The notes under the pieces were generated by a model. It had not been told where the DNA came from, searched no databases, and was given only the letters and a program-made list of their open reading frames with translations. Positions 1-5,591 of a DNA stretch of 9,539 bases are shown here, one piece after another. Origin of the DNA: Pseudomonadota bacterium (GTDB taxonomy: Bacteria; Myxococcota; UBA9042; PHBI01); NCBI GenBank assembly GCA_005788935.1, contig SYAK01000467.1, positions 1 through 9,539 of the forward strand, in the 5' to 3' direction. Both the position numbers and the translations under genes were made by a program. The stretch's first letter is position 1; each line of letters begins with the position of its first letter.

Positions 1-265
1 CCGCCTGCGGGCGAACGACCGGCTCCATGCGGGTCGGAGCCTCGTCCGTGGCCGCGCGGGCGGGCTGAGCTGGCATGTTGGCCTGGCTCGTGGTGCGGGC
101 GACCACCGCGCGACGCGTCACGGGGCCGCGCGTGACCTCGGCGGCGCGGGCGAGCGGGGCCTCTTCGGGGGCCGCCATCTCGACGAGCGAGGTCGCGTCG
201 AATGGACAGAAGCGGTAGAGATTGCTGAAGTTGGCGCCGCACAGCGGGCAGGTGCGCTCGGACAT
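1..265 (-). CDS. Zinc-ribbon protein, 5' part only (runs off left edge)
   Basis: This is the first 88 codons of a minus-strand gene; the frame stays open to the left edge. The protein begins MSERTCPLCG and has a CxxC knuckle at C6/C9, then FCPFDATSL with C20. The fourth ligand position appears to be an Asp rather than a Cys, as in the CPxCG...FCPxDG ribbons common at the front of myxobacterial kinases and signalling proteins (family knowledge). From about residue 30 it becomes an Ala/Pro/Arg/Thr-rich, probably disordered linker. The ATG start is backed by GAGGT (complement of 271-275) five bases upstream and by a promoter further out. The downstream domain is outside the window, so it could be a Ser/Thr kinase, a membrane protein or another regulator; function cannot be assigned. 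It is transcribed divergently from the SRPBCC operon. Confidence 0.82.
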   Translation of the reverse strand, partial: MSERTCPLCGANFSNLYRFCPFDATSLVEMAAPEEAPLARAAEVTRGPVTRRAVVARTTSQANMPAQPARAATDEAPTRMEPVVRPQA

Positions 266-320
266 GGTCTACCTCGGAGGGGGCATCGGCGCGAGACCCG
301 AGCCGCGCGCGCGATGGCAT

Positions 321-349
321 AAGGTAACCCTGCCTCGGCCGCCCGTCAA
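321..349 (-). promoter_or_regulatory. Sigma70-like promoter for the zinc-ribbon gene
   Basis: On the minus strand there is a -35 TTGACG (complement of 344-349), a 17-bp spacer and a -10 TACCTT (complement of 321-326). The predicted start of transcription is near 314, giving a leader of about 48 nt before the ATG. The 13-bp repeat array begins about 31 bp upstream of the -35, where activators or repressors usually bind. Consensus match only. Confidence 0.55.
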
Positions 350-380
350 TCGGGACGCGGCACGCCCTCGCACGGGGACG

Positions 381-471
381 GGCCCTGTCGCGTGGGCCTG
401 TGGCGTGGCCCTGTGGCGTGGCCCTGTCGCGTGGGCCTGTGGCGTGGCCCTGTGGCGTGGCCCTGTGGCGT
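381..471. repeat. Seven tandem 13-bp repeats with a 39-bp higher-order period
   Basis: Seven contiguous 13-bp units run from 381 to 471 without a gap. The types are A = GGCCCTGTCGCGT, B = GGGCCTGTGGCGT and C = GGCCCTGTGGCGT, in the order A-B-C-A-B-C-C. Bases 381-419 and 420-458 are therefore identical 39-bp copies, which points to recent duplication of a three-unit block followed by one more C unit. The unit length is not a multiple of three and no neighbouring gene reads through it, so this is an intergenic array rather than a protein repeat. It sits between two divergent promoters. It could be an operator or iteron-like protein-binding array, or simply a variable-number tandem repeat from replication slippage. 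Confidence 0.95.
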
Positions 472-570
472 GACGAGGAACGCGCTGGCGGACCGCGCGC
501 CAGGAGGACCGGGCGGCCTGGGAGCGGGGCGCGTCCGCGCGGCCTCGGGCGCGGTTTCGGGTGCGCCTCC
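472..570. other. GC-rich intergenic spacer, no gene seen
   Basis: The remainder of the 364-bp divergent intergenic region after the repeat array shows no credible gene. Open frames here are GC-driven and lack ribosome sites or recognisable protein content. A small inverted repeat, CTGGCG-N7-CGCCAG, occurs near 490-508 but has no T-run. No RNA gene or further repeat is evident. Confidence 0.6.
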
Positions 571-599
571 TTGCAGCGCCGGATGCGCCCTGCTAGGCA
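571..599 (+). promoter_or_regulatory. Candidate extended -10 promoter for the SRPBCC operon
   Basis: TTGCAG (571-576) is followed by a 17-bp spacer and TAGGCA (594-599). The -10 is preceded by TGC, giving an extended -10 form. It would place the start of transcription near 606, about 24 nt before the first ATG. The -10 lacks the final T, so the match is moderate. Confidence 0.4.
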
Positions 600-629
600 G
601 CCTCGCCACCCACGGAGACCGCTCTCGCC

Positions 630-1355
630 ATGATCCGCAAGCTCTTCCCAGCCCTCCTGGCAGCCCAGACCCTGCTCGCGACGCTGCTCTGGGGCTTCCC
701 GGGGGTGTGGTTGCTCGCGGGCATGCCGTCCTCCTTCATCGTCGCCGCGACGTTCGCGCACTGGCGACGGCCGCGCGACGGGGCCGAGGGGCCGCGCGAG
801 GTACGGCCGACGGTCCTCATCCTCGGCGGGCTGTTCGGGCTCGCCTTCGGGGCCTTCGGCGGGATGCTGATGTGGGCCTCGACCGCGCCGGAACACATCC
901 GGATCGCGGCCTCCGCGACCGTCGACGCGCCGCGGGAACGCGTGTGGGAGCTTGTCGGGGACCCCCGCCTCCGGACGCGCTGGAGCGCGTGGATGACGGA
1001 CCTCGAGGCCATCGGGCGCGGTGGTGACCTGGCGGTCGGCGCGAAGTGGCGCGCGACGCTGCGCATCGAGAAGCTCGCCGTGCCCGCGACCCTGCGCGTC
1101 ACGCGGCACGAGCCCGGGACCGAGCTGGCGTGGGCGGTGGAGCCCGTCGGCGGGGCCCGCTTCGAGGCGATGGAGGAGGCGGTGCGCGTCGGGAGCGCGA
1201 CGGCGGGCGGCGTCACCATCGACTACAGTCTGAGTTATCAGGTGCCTGGCGTCCTCGGACGGGTCGCCGAGCGCATCGTGATGCGGCGCCCCGCCGAGCG
1301 GATGGCCGAGCAGGCGCTGGCATCCTTGCGCGCGGCGGCGGTCGGGGTTCCATGA
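630..1355 (+). CDS. Membrane-anchored SRPBCC (START/polyketide cyclase-like) protein
   Basis: The protein has 241 residues. It starts MIRK and has three hydrophobic stretches: about 5-23, 25-44 and 61-83. A basic segment, HWRRPRDG...PREVRP (44-60), lies between the second and third. From about residue 88 to 236 it resembles the SRPBCC superfamily: the opening strand IRIAASATVDAPRERVWELVGDPRLRTRWSAWM is the classic 'bV.aP...Vw.lv.D...' signature, followed by a strand-rich middle and an amphipathic C-terminal helix. SRPBCC domains form a deep cavity for hydrophobic ligands (family knowledge); the ligand here is unknown. Positive-inside logic would put the domain in the periplasm, which is inference. 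The ATG has a modest GGAG 12 nt upstream. Its stop overlaps the next start (ATGA), so it heads a coupled operon. Membrane tethering of an SRPBCC domain is less common than the soluble form. Confidence 0.85.
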   Translation: MIRKLFPALLAAQTLLATLLWGFPGVWLLAGMPSSFIVAATFAHWRRPRDGAEGPREVRPTVLILGGLFGLAFGAFGGMLMWASTAPEHIRIAASATVDAPRERVWELVGDPRLRTRWSAWMTDLEAIGRGGDLAVGAKWRATLRIEKLAVPATLRVTRHEPGTELAWAVEPVGGARFEAMEEAVRVGSATAGGVTIDYSLSYQVPGVLGRVAERIVMRRPAERMAEQALASLRAAAVGVP

Positions 1356-2539
1356 CAGGCGCACCGACGGCTCCCGTTGGGGCACTGACCGCGAGGACTG
1401 TCGCCTCGGTCCGGGACATCCCGGCCGAGGTCTGGGACCGACTCGTGACGGGTGACCCGGACGGGACGCCCTTCCTGACGCACGCCTTCCTGGCGGCCCT
1501 CGAGGACACCGGGTGCCTCGGCGCGACCCGCGGCTGGGAGCCGCAGCACCTCGTGATGCGGCGCGGGGACACGGTCGTCGGGCTCGCGCCCGCCTTCGTC
1601 AAGCACCACTCGCTCGGCGAGTTCGTCTACGACTTCGCGTGGGCCGACGCGGCCGCGCGAGCGGGGCTGCCGTACTACCCGAAGCTCGTCCTCGCGGCCC
1701 CGTTCACGCCTGTCGCGGGGCGGCGCCTCTTCGCGGATCCGGACGCGGCCGCTGCTGAACAGGCCGTGATCCGGTCGGCCTTGATCGCGGCGGCGGCGAG
1801 TGCGGCGGTCGAGCGAGGCTGTGCCGGCATTCACTTGCTGTTTGGATGCGCGGAAGACATCGCGATCGCCCGCGAGGCCGGCCTCTTTCCGCGCGTCGGC
1901 TGCCAGTTCCATTGGCGTGACGCGGACTACGGAGACTTCGAGGCCTTCCTCGCGCGCTTCCCGTCCCACCGGCGAAACCAGATCCGGCGGGAGCGGCGAC
2001 AGGTCGCGGCTGCAGGCGTGACGGTGACCCACCACCACGGGCTCGCCATCGAGGACCGCTGGCGCGACGACGCCTTTGCGTTCTACGGCGCGACCATCGA
2101 TCGCTACGTTCACGGACGCCGGTATCTGAATGCGGCATTCTTCGAGCGACTCTGGGCCCCGGAGCTGCGACGGCACCTGCAACTGACACTGGCCTGGCGC
2201 GGGGGGCACATCATCGGCGGCGCCCTGAACCTCGAGCACGCCGGGCGGCGATTCGGCCGCTACTGGGGCGCCCTCGACGAGGTCCCGGGGCTGCACTTCG
2301 AGGTCTGCACCTATGCCGCCATCGAGGACTGCCTCGCGCGCGGCGTCCGCATCTTCGAGGCGGGTGCGGGCGGCGAGACCCACAAGCTGAAGCGCGGCTT
2401 CCTGCCGGTCCTCACCACCTCGGCCCATGCCCTCTTCGAGCCGAGGCTCCACGACGCCTGCGCCGCCTTCAGCGCGCGCGAGGCGACTCACCTGCAGAAA
2501 GAGGCGGAGGCCCTCGGCCATGACGTCTTCGCGCGCTGA
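1352..2539 (+). CDS. COG3146/DUF482 FemAB-like GNAT N-acyltransferase
   Basis: The 395-residue protein has hallmarks of the COG3146 (PF04339) family, often labelled 'peptidoglycan biosynthesis protein', within the acyl-CoA N-acyltransferase fold. They are PFLTHAFLAALE at 40-51, GEFVYDFAWADA followed by LPYYPKLVLAAPFTPV, FHWRDADYGDFEAFLARFPSHRRNQIRRE in the middle, YWGALDEVPGLHFEVCTYAAIEDCL, and the near-terminal EAGAGGETHKLKRGF (about 335-350). Length fits the family (roughly 380-400). No signal peptide or membrane helix is seen, so it is likely cytosolic; substrate and acyl donor are not established. The start at 1352 is chosen because its ATG overlaps the preceding TGA (ATGA), implying translational coupling. 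The frame is open farther upstream, but that stretch is antisense-like shadow of the SRPBCC gene and lacks family similarity. The 3' end overlaps the RDD gene by 20 bp. Confidence 0.92.
   Translation: MTGAPTAPVGALTARTVASVRDIPAEVWDRLVTGDPDGTPFLTHAFLAALEDTGCLGATRGWEPQHLVMRRGDTVVGLAPAFVKHHSLGEFVYDFAWADAAARAGLPYYPKLVLAAPFTPVAGRRLFADPDAAAAEQAVIRSALIAAAASAAVERGCAGIHLLFGCAEDIAIAREAGLFPRVGCQFHWRDADYGDFEAFLARFPSHRRNQIRRERRQVAAAGVTVTHHHGLAIEDRWRDDAFAFYGATIDRYVHGRRYLNAAFFERLWAPELRRHLQLTLAWRGGHIIGGALNLEHAGRRFGRYWGALDEVPGLHFEVCTYAAIEDCLARGVRIFEAGAGGETHKLKRGFLPVLTTSAHALFEPRLHDACAAFSAREATHLQKEAEALGHDVFAR
2506..2510 (+). promoter_or_regulatory. Shine-Dalgarno GGAGG for the RDD gene, inside the upstream gene
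   Basis: GGAGG lies within the last codons of the acyltransferase gene, nine bases before the ATG at 2520. It fixes the RDD start there rather than at the in-frame ATG at 2427, which would add 31 Arg/Ser/Pro-rich residues with no family similarity. Confidence 0.8.
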
Positions 2540-3011
2540 CGCAACCTCGGTGGCGGCCTGTCCGCTTTGGCGCCGCCTCGTCGCGGCGCTGCTCGACGCG
2601 GGCGTCGCGGGTGGGCTCGCGGTGCTCGTCCTCTCGGCCGTGGTCGCGAGCGACCCGTCACCTCCGGACATCCCGGCGTGGGCGCTGCTCGACGTGGTCG
2701 TCGACTACATCCACCTCGAGACCGCCCGCACCGTCGTCGGGCTGACAGGGGCCGCGGTCGCGGTGCTACTCGTGCTGGGCCTGCAGCTCTCGTCCTTCGG
2801 GCTGACGCTCGGCCTGCGTGTCATGCGCCTCGCGCCAGTCGATGTGACCACGCGTCAGCCTTCGGGTCGGACGCGCCTCCTTGCGTGGGTCATTCTCGGC
2901 CTCGGCCTCGGATTCCTTGGCGGCGCCACGTGGTGGTGGGGCTTCGTCGACACCCGACGACGGACGCTGCATGACCGGCTGACAGGGCTCGCGGTGGTGT
3001 CCCGAGGATGA
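2520..3011 (+). CDS. RDD family integral membrane protein
   Basis: The 163-residue protein has three membrane segments: about 20-42, 71-93 and 120-142. It carries the sequence marks of the RDD family (PF06271). WRRLVAALLDAGV near the N terminus supplies the Arg and first Asp (R18/R19, D26). SSFGLTLGLRVMRL follows the second segment. VDTRRRTLHDRLTGLAVV at the C terminus (143-160) holds the conserved TLHD with D152. Some RDD proteins have been linked to ion transport or stress, but most are uncharacterised, so no substrate is assigned. A strong GGAGG and a 20-bp overlap with the acyltransferase gene show it is the third member of the 630-3011 operon. No intrinsic terminator with a T-run is obvious after its stop. 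Confidence 0.88.
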   Translation: MTSSRADATSVAACPLWRRLVAALLDAGVAGGLAVLVLSAVVASDPSPPDIPAWALLDVVVDYIHLETARTVVGLTGAAVAVLLVLGLQLSSFGLTLGLRVMRLAPVDVTTRQPSGRTRLLAWVILGLGLGFLGGATWWWGFVDTRRRTLHDRLTGLAVVSRG

Positions 3012-3027
3012 CCGGGAGGCAGGGCGC

Positions 3028-3068
3028 GTACCAGCCTGTGGCGCGGATGTGAGAGCCTTGTACCAGCC
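3028..3068. repeat. Pair of 9-bp direct repeats, possible operator
   Basis: GTACCAGCC occurs at 3028-3036 and again at 3060-3068. The copies are 32 bp apart start to start, close to three helical turns, so both lie on the same DNA face. The second ends 22 bp before the -35 of the outer-membrane protein promoter. This geometry would suit an activator, but two short copies could be chance. Confidence 0.4.
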
Positions 3069-3090
3069 GAGCGCTCGCTCTGGACGATTC

Positions 3091-3118
3091 TTGACGCGTC
3101 GCGTGCCGCACCTACTGT
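3091..3118 (+). promoter_or_regulatory. Sigma70-like promoter for the outer-membrane protein gene
   Basis: TTGACG (3091-3096), a 16-bp spacer and TACTGT (3113-3118) form a good housekeeping-type promoter. The predicted start of transcription is near 3125, giving a leader of about 65 nt before the ATG at 3190. It lies in the non-coding gap after the RDD gene. Confidence 0.6.
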
Positions 3119-3189
3119 GGACGCGCGGCAGAAGCCGTGTCCGTTCGTGCGCGTCTCGCGCGATTCTCTTCAAGCCAGGAGTCCGGAAC

Positions 3190-3693
3190 ATGCTCAAGAA
3201 GACCGCAGCCACCCTCGCCCTCGCGGCGGCCCTCCCCCTCGCAGCCACCACCTCCGCCTCGGCCAAGGACGTCGAAGGCCGCTTCGGCATTGGCGCCCAG
3301 CACGAAGCGGGCGGCGGCAGCGGGCTCAACCTCCGCTACTGGCTCTCGCACTTCGGCCTGCAGGCCACCATCGGCGCGGGCTACGTCGGTGACGACGACC
3401 CCACCCCGGCCGACAGCAGCGCGTTCAACCTCGGCCTGAGCCTGCGCGGCCTCTTCAACTTCGCCCGCGCCAACGACACCAACCTGTACGCGGGTGGCGG
3501 CCTGTCGCTTGGCCTCATCGACGCGGACAGCACGGTCGTCGACCTCGTCCTCGGCGTCGAACACTTCTTCACCGACCACTTCTCGGTCGGCGGTCAGGTG
3601 GGGATGCACATCGACGTCGGCGCCGACACGCTGACGATGAAGCTCGGCGGCTCGGGTGCGAGCTGGGGCTCGGCCTTCCACTTCTACTTCTGA
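3190..3693 (+). CDS. Small outer-membrane beta-barrel protein
   Basis: The 167-residue precursor has a textbook signal peptide: MLKK, a hydrophobic core of Leu/Ala, and an Ala-Ser-Ala motif with predicted cleavage after residue 25 (ASA|KD). The mature part of about 142 residues alternates polar and hydrophobic positions in about eight strands, such as VEGRFGIGAQHEA, FGLQATIGAGYVG, FNLGLSLRGLFNF, NLYAGGGLSLGLI and LVLGVEHFF. It ends SAFHFYF, a C-terminal aromatic beta-signal of the kind read by the BAM complex. This matches eight-stranded OmpA/OmpX-type or PF13505 barrels. No peptidoglycan-binding domain follows, so function is unknown (adhesion, resistance or structure are options). AGGAG at 3177-3181, eight bases before the ATG, fixes this start over in-frame upstream ATGs. 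The gene is monocistronic, with its own promoter and terminator. Confidence 0.87.
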   Translation: MLKKTAATLALAAALPLAATTSASAKDVEGRFGIGAQHEAGGGSGLNLRYWLSHFGLQATIGAGYVGDDDPTPADSSAFNLGLSLRGLFNFARANDTNLYAGGGLSLGLIDADSTVVDLVLGVEHFFTDHFSVGGQVGMHIDVGADTLTMKLGGSGASWGSAFHFYF

Positions 3694-3730
3694 GACCGGC
3701 CGACCGCGCGCCGCGCGGATTCAGGCCTCG

Positions 3731-3762
3731 CGACGCGCTCCTCTGGGGGCGCGTCGTCGTTT
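3731..3762 (+). terminator. Intrinsic terminator after the outer-membrane protein gene
   Basis: The 8-bp perfect arms CGACGCGC (3731-3738) and GCGCGTCG (3749-3756) can extend inward by three pairs to a TCTG loop. A short TCGTTT follows. It lies 37 bp after the stop and separates this gene from the kinase promoter. The T-run is short, so termination may be partial. Confidence 0.7.
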
Positions 3763-3771
3763 GCGGGAAGA

Positions 3772-3800
3772 TTCGCGCGAGCCACGAGGTGTGCTACACT
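3772..3800 (+). promoter_or_regulatory. Extended -10 promoter for the kinase gene
   Basis: TACACT (3795-3800) is preceded by TG one base upstream (TGC TACACT), an extended -10. The -35 region 17 bp further up reads TTCGCG, a poor match, which suits an extended -10 or activator-dependent promoter. Transcription would start near 3807, about 32 nt before the GTG start. Confidence 0.5.
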
Positions 3801-3825
3801 GTCGCGCGGGCGACGCGCCCGGTCT

Positions 3826-3830
3826 GGAGG
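3826..3830 (+). promoter_or_regulatory. Shine-Dalgarno GGAGG fixing the kinase GTG start
   Basis: GGAGG sits eight bases before the GTG at 3839. The frame is open further up to an ATG at 3656, but that would overlap the outer-membrane protein gene, its terminator and the kinase promoter. The GTG places the zinc-ribbon cysteines right at the N terminus. Confidence 0.8.
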
Positions 3831-3838
3831 CGTCAAGC

Positions 3839-5533
3839 GTGCCGGTCTGCTGGAAATGCGGCGCTGCCGCCGAGGAACACCACCGCTTCTGCGTCCACTG
3901 CGGCGCGGATCAGTCGCGGGCTGCGACCAGTGGCGGCGGGGAAGCGGCGGCGGCGGGGGCGGACCCGCTCGTCGGGCGGACGGTCCTGCAGAAGTACCGC
4001 ATCGAGGCCCCCATCGGGGCGGGTGCGATGGGCACGATTTACCGCGCCCAGCAGGTCAACCTCGGCAAGACGATCGTCATCAAGGTCCTTCATCGCCACC
4101 TGATGGAGGACCCCGAGCTCGTGCAGCGCTTCCATCGGGAGGCGCGGGCGGCGAGTCGCCTCAACCACGCGAACTGCGTCCACGTCATCGACTTCGGCTC
4201 CCTCGCCGACGGGGCGCTGTTCATCGCGATGGAGTTCATCGCGGGCATCGACTTCGCGGACCTGCTCGAGCGCGCGTATCCGCTCGACCACCTGCGCGTC
4301 GTGCGTATCGCGCGTCAGATCTGCGCGGCCCTCGACGAAGCGCACGCCAACGGCGTCCTGCACCGCGATCTGAAACCCGAAAACATCATGATCGAGGACC
4401 GCCGCAACGCGCCCGATCACGTCAAGGTCGTCGACTTCGGCATCGCCAAGATCGAGGACGGCCACTCGCGCAGCACGCGGGCCTTCCAGACACGGGTCGG
4501 CATCGTCTGCGGGACACCCGAGTACATGAGCCCCGAGCAGGCGCGCGGCGAGAAGCTCGATGCGCGTTCGGATCTCTACGCGCTCGGGGTCCTGCTGTTT
4601 CGCGCGGTGACGGACTGCATGCCGTTTCAGGGGGATTCGGCGATCGAGACGGTCACCTACCACATCACGCAGCCGATCCCGGATCCGAAGGTTTATCGCG
4701 AGGATCTGCCCGATTCGCTTCGGGATCTGATCATCACGCTGCTCGCCAAGAGCCGCGAGGATCGCCCCGCGAGCGCCATGGACGTGCACGCCGAGCTCGA
4801 GCGGATCGAGCGTGAGCTCGTCGCGAACCCGCCGCCCGAGGCGCAGCGCGGGCAGGTCGACATGCGCACCGCGGTCGATCTGCGCCCGATCTCCGTCCTC
4901 ATCGAGGCCTCCGAGCTGCCGCTGCCCGAGGCGCGGGATAGCGGCGCGAGTGGCGGCGGGAGCCACCTTGGGACAGCACCGCGGGCGACGTCGAAGGCCC
5001 CGCAGTCCTCACTGATGCCGCCTCCGCGGCGCGAGGCCGGCGCAACCGCGAGCGTCACGCCCGACGCGACACCACGGCAGACGCCAGCAGGCCCGCGCTC
5101 GTCGCTGATGCCACCTCCGCGACGCCCTCTCGATGCCGCAGCGGCCGCAGCGGCCGAGCCGACCGTGATGCGGCCGTCCATGCCAGGGCCTCAGGAGTCG
5201 CTGACCGAGCAGCTCGGCGGCCCCGCCGAGCCACCACCGCAAGGCGCGAGCCCCATCGTCAAGCGACCCGAAGCGACGGGGCTTGCTCCCGACCCGCGAC
5301 CGCGGCGAGCCGAGCGGGCTCAGACGGACGCGACGCTGCGCGACGTCGGCACCGCCGGGACCCTGCGCGCAAACGCGGTGACGCATCCTGATCCGCAGGC
5401 CGCCGTGACCCACAAGGAGCTGCCAAACCCGAAGTTGGCAGCGCATCGCCCGCCGCAGCGGTGGAAGCTCGTGGTCGTCCTCGCGGTCGTTGTCGGCCTT
5501 GGCGCCGCGGCGGTGGCGGTCTTCGCGCCCTGA
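3839..5533 (+). CDS. Zinc-ribbon Ser/Thr protein kinase with C-terminal tail anchor
   Basis: The 564-residue Hanks-type kinase starts at GTG. An N-terminal zinc ribbon has C4/C7 and C18/C21 (CWKCG...FCVHCG). The kinase domain, about 53-325, has every catalytic mark: glycine loop GAGAMG 60-65, Lys82 in the VIKV strand, alpha-C Glu101, HRDLKPEN with Asp177, DFG with Asp199, activation-segment GTPEYMSPE 225-233 and Asp245. It should be active. A disordered Pro/Ala/Thr-rich linker (about 330-535) holds two copies of SSLMPPPRR and several TxxD/E sites (T344, T499, T515, T524). The protein ends in a basic patch (RPPQRWK) and one hydrophobic helix (544-562) with almost nothing after it. It would thus be a cytoplasmic tail-anchored kinase lacking the PASTA, TPR or other sensor region often found after the membrane helix. 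Substrates are unknown; the convergent FHA gene is an obvious candidate partner. Confidence 0.96.
   Translation: MPVCWKCGAAAEEHHRFCVHCGADQSRAATSGGGEAAAAGADPLVGRTVLQKYRIEAPIGAGAMGTIYRAQQVNLGKTIVIKVLHRHLMEDPELVQRFHREARAASRLNHANCVHVIDFGSLADGALFIAMEFIAGIDFADLLERAYPLDHLRVVRIARQICAALDEAHANGVLHRDLKPENIMIEDRRNAPDHVKVVDFGIAKIEDGHSRSTRAFQTRVGIVCGTPEYMSPEQARGEKLDARSDLYALGVLLFRAVTDCMPFQGDSAIETVTYHITQPIPDPKVYREDLPDSLRDLIITLLAKSREDRPASAMDVHAELERIERELVANPPPEAQRGQVDMRTAVDLRPISVLIEASELPLPEARDSGASGGGSHLGTAPRATSKAPQSSLMPPPRREAGATASVTPDATPRQTPAGPRSSLMPPPRRPLDAAAAAAAEPTVMRPSMPGPQESLTEQLGGPAEPPPQGASPIVKRPEATGLAPDPRPRRAERAQTDATLRDVGTAGTLRANAVTHPDPQAAVTHKELPNPKLAAHRPPQRWKLVVVLAVVVGLGAAAVAVFAP
5000..5125 (+). repeat. 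Two in-frame copies of SSLMPPPRR in the kinase linker
   Basis: Residues 388-398 (PQSSLMPPPRR) and 419-429 (PRSSLMPPPRR) are nearly identical, 31 residues apart, encoded at about 5000-5032 and 5093-5125. Both occur in the low-complexity linker between the kinase domain and the tail anchor. Codons differ between copies (for example GCCTCC against CCACCT contexts), so the peptide rather than the DNA seems preserved. It may be a short docking or phosphorylation motif. Confidence 0.75.
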
Positions 5534-5534
5534 A

Positions 5535-5552
5535 CCCGCGGCTTGGCGCGGG
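5535..5552. terminator. Hairpin between the convergent kinase and FHA genes
   Basis: The perfect 6-bp arms CCCGCG (5535-5540) and CGCGGG (5547-5552) enclose a 6-nt loop immediately after the kinase stop. Neither strand has a proper T-run after it, so it may be a weak bidirectional terminator or an mRNA 3'-end stabiliser. Confidence 0.4.
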
Positions 5553-5570
5553 AACGCCCTCGAACGGTCA

Positions 5571-5590
5571 TCGGTCCGGGTCGGTCCGGG
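5571..5590. repeat. Tandem 10-bp duplication at the 3' end of the FHA gene
   Basis: TCGGTCCGGG is present twice back to back (5571-5580 and 5581-5590), just outside the FHA stop codon in the 58-bp convergent gap. It is probably a slippage duplication. Confidence 0.85.
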
Positions 5591-5591
5591 C

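Noticed and set aside
381..471. CRISPR array
   Set aside because: The units are 13 bp and directly abutting with no spacers, and no cas-like gene is present.
392..1027. Plus-strand frame reading through the 13-bp repeats into the SRPBCC gene
   Set aside because: The repetitive peptide (GPVAWPCGV-like) exists only because the 39-bp block is a multiple of three. No ribosome site or conserved domain supports translation.
1238..2671. Long open frame (477 codons) on the minus strand opposite the acyltransferase gene
   Set aside because: Its protein is Arg/Glu/Ala-rich with no recognisable family, and it mirrors the codon structure of the real plus-strand gene. Long antisense frames are expected at this GC content.
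3656..3838. Kinase start at the upstream ATG (3656)
   Set aside because: It would overlap the end of the barrel gene, the terminator and the promoter. The GTG at 3839 has an ideal GGAGG eight bases upstream and starts just before the zinc ribbon.
3833..4966. Minus-strand open frame of 377 codons opposite the kinase
   Set aside because: The plus strand encodes a kinase with every catalytic motif. The antisense product is a low-complexity Arg/Asp/Val sequence with no ribosome site worth noting.
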